Of a DNA stretch of 64,000 bases, positions 63,801-64,000 are shown in pieces. Where the stretch lies: assembly GCF_004794105.1 (NCBI RefSeq), contig NZ_SRYR01000008.1, forward strand, positions 1 to 64,000. The letters are read 5' to 3'. The translations under genes and the position numbers were made by a program. This DNA is from Clostridium sartagoforme (GTDB lineage: Bacteria; Bacillota; Clostridia; Clostridiales; Clostridiaceae). Positions within the stretch are counted from its first letter, which is position 1; each line of letters starts with the position of its first letter. Below the pieces are notes generated by a model that was not told the origin of the DNA, ran no database searches, and saw only the letters and a program-made list of their open reading frames with translations.

Positions 63801-64000
63801 ATTTATGTAATGAACATCATTAGTTGCAACTAAAGGAATTCCAGTTTCCTTAGATAACTTAATATTAGCTTCTGTAACCTTCCTTTGTTCATCCATTCCA
63901 TGATTTTGTATTTCAAGGTAAAAACCATCTTTAAAAATATCCTTATATAATAATGCTACTTCTTTTGCCTTATCATAGTTGTCTTTAAGATGCCATTGTT
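60882..64000 (-). CDS. dnaE: DNA polymerase III alpha subunit (partial at window edge)
   Basis: The gene continues past the right edge; about 1,039 codons are present and the N-terminal roughly 150 residues are missing. The frame remains open through 63897-64000 (DGFYLEIQNHG and upstream), so the Met at 63896 is internal. Visible parts: the end of the PHP domain (TNDVHYINKKD), the palm with GPGRGSAAGS and catalytic Asp in MPDIDSDFCYERR, KMDFLGLRTLTV, FELESPGM..., the helix-hairpin-helix region and a C-terminal OB fold (VILGGIIAEYNQKITRNNTIMAFLKLEDLTG). This is the DnaE1-type replicase subunit that works with PolC in Firmicutes. Confidence 0.95.
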   Translation of the reverse strand, partial: QWHLKDNYDKAKEVALLYKDIFKDGFYLEIQNHGMDEQRKVTEANIKLSKETGIPLVATNDVHYINKKDSASHDILMCIQTAKTVDDPNRRRYPSNQFYLKSQEEMWDMFSYVPEALENTTKIAEECNFDYEFHVSKLPKFPVPEGIGPYDYLRQQCYLGLIDRYEVFTEFRNKPLNVDEVVDYFKENEEACGYIERLEYELSVIKQMGYVDYFLITWDFIRFSNENGIPTGPGRGSAAGSIVAFTLGITKIDPIKYSLLFERFLNPERVSMPDIDSDFCYERRQEVIDYVVEKYGVNNVSQIVTFGTMAPRICIRDVGRAMNYSYAEVDRIAKMIPNMLGITIDKALEINPELKNAYNNEDRVKELIDVSKDLEGLPRHCSTHAAGVVIASKPLVEYVPLQKNDESVVAQFDMTTLEELGLLKMDFLGLRTLTVMNDAVKMIKENQGIDINLDKIDFEDKEVYKMIGEGKTAGVFQLESPGMTSFMKELKPDSLEDIIAGISLYRPGPMAEIPRYVECKQNPDKVEYVAPELEDILNVTYGVMVYQEQVMEIVRKLAGYSMGRSDLVRRAMSKKKHKVMEEERKNFIYGVVDEEGNIEVPGCKRNGISEEAANKIFDQMMDFASYAFNKSHAAAYAVIGYQTAYLMKYYPVETIAAMLNSVMGISEKVAHYIAFAEGLGIQVLPPDINESYSKFTVKGDKIRFGLAAIKNVGYNVVEAIVNSRAKKGNFESLIDFINKLDLSTVNKRAIESLIKAGALDKFEVFRSKMLAVYEKLMDGIANEKRRNIDGQISLFGLEEELELPEVNYPNIKEFPKKNLLAMEKEMTGLYLSGHPLDEYAESLKVQTSTSIEKINKSYEIIKESFNQEDLPEEIIHDDERVILGGIIAEYNQKITRNNTIMAFLKLEDLTGVIEVIVFPKTLDKIRDSLKEDALVVIKGRVNIKEDELPKLICESVEPLEKINTSKVYIRSKNLDEGKKLMKELRVMPDYFKGDTTVYLFTEEDRKQYRMTRDTWVNLESDVLDYLRELAGDDNIKVI

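Overview
The window is a 64 kb piece of a very AT-rich Firmicute chromosome, almost certainly a Clostridium sensu stricto species. The evidence is the base composition, strong GGAGG-type ribosome binding sites, pyruvate formate-lyase (pflB), pyk-pfkA-dnaE in a row, a lysine riboswitch, a T-box leader, rubrerythrin, hemerythrin, and AzlCD. Most genes lie on the minus strand, as expected if replication runs right to left. The species cannot be named from the sequence alone. I see no phage, insertion sequence, CRISPR array or rRNA operon.

Layout. Bases 1-2200: tRNA-Gly and tRNA-Pro, then rph-rdgB-yfcE type housekeeping genes. Bases 2200-6000: an unrecognised 518-aa protein, a family 5 solute-binding protein and a small membrane protein. 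Bases 6000-10300: a VanRS-like two-component pair, a thioredoxin-like protein and an exported superoxide dismutase. Bases 10400-19400: a multi-sugar ABC ATPase, HelD, FtsH, signal peptidase I with a DUF3006 protein, lysA and a TIM-barrel protein. Bases 19700-26000: a DUF1576 membrane protein, a Nudix hydrolase, sfsA, a strong DnaA-box cluster, DUF1700 and DUF4097 genes, and small DUF3892 and TerB-like genes. Bases 26100-36000: a second two-component pair, rubrerythrin, the fruR-fruK-fruA operon, a two-domain BFD-like iron-sulfur protein and pflB. Bases 36000-38800: a metal-type regulator, a FAD/Rieske oxidoreductase and a tocopherol-cyclase-like protein. Bases 39000-48250: a lysine-riboswitch-controlled amino acid ABC importer, and an oligopeptide ABC importer behind a T-box whose specifier reads as UGC (cysteine). 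Bases 48300-54400: a MerR/GyrI-like pair with twin MerR-type promoters, azlCD, a ferritin-like gene, an esterase, a TetR operon and a decayed partial copy of that TetR gene. Bases 54500-64000: bacteriohemerythrin, an rlmD-type rRNA methyltransferase with a tandemly tripled 3' end, pyk, pfkA and dnaE (cut by the window edge).

How the parts fit. The metabolic genes describe a fermenting anaerobe: fructose uptake and phosphorylation, the two control enzymes of glycolysis, and conversion of pyruvate to formate and acetyl-CoA. Several oxygen or metal handling proteins (superoxide dismutase, rubrerythrin, hemerythrin, ferritin-like, Rieske) suggest it meets oxygen. Amino acid and peptide supply is controlled by RNA leaders.

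The least ordinary signals are non-coding: a cluster of DnaA boxes far from any dnaA gene, a family of dispersed AT-rich repeats with short hairpins that has entered gene ends and one operon, a 121-bp tandem repeat carrying a hairpin with a compensatory base change, the cysteine T-box on a peptide transporter, and paired MerR-type promoters.
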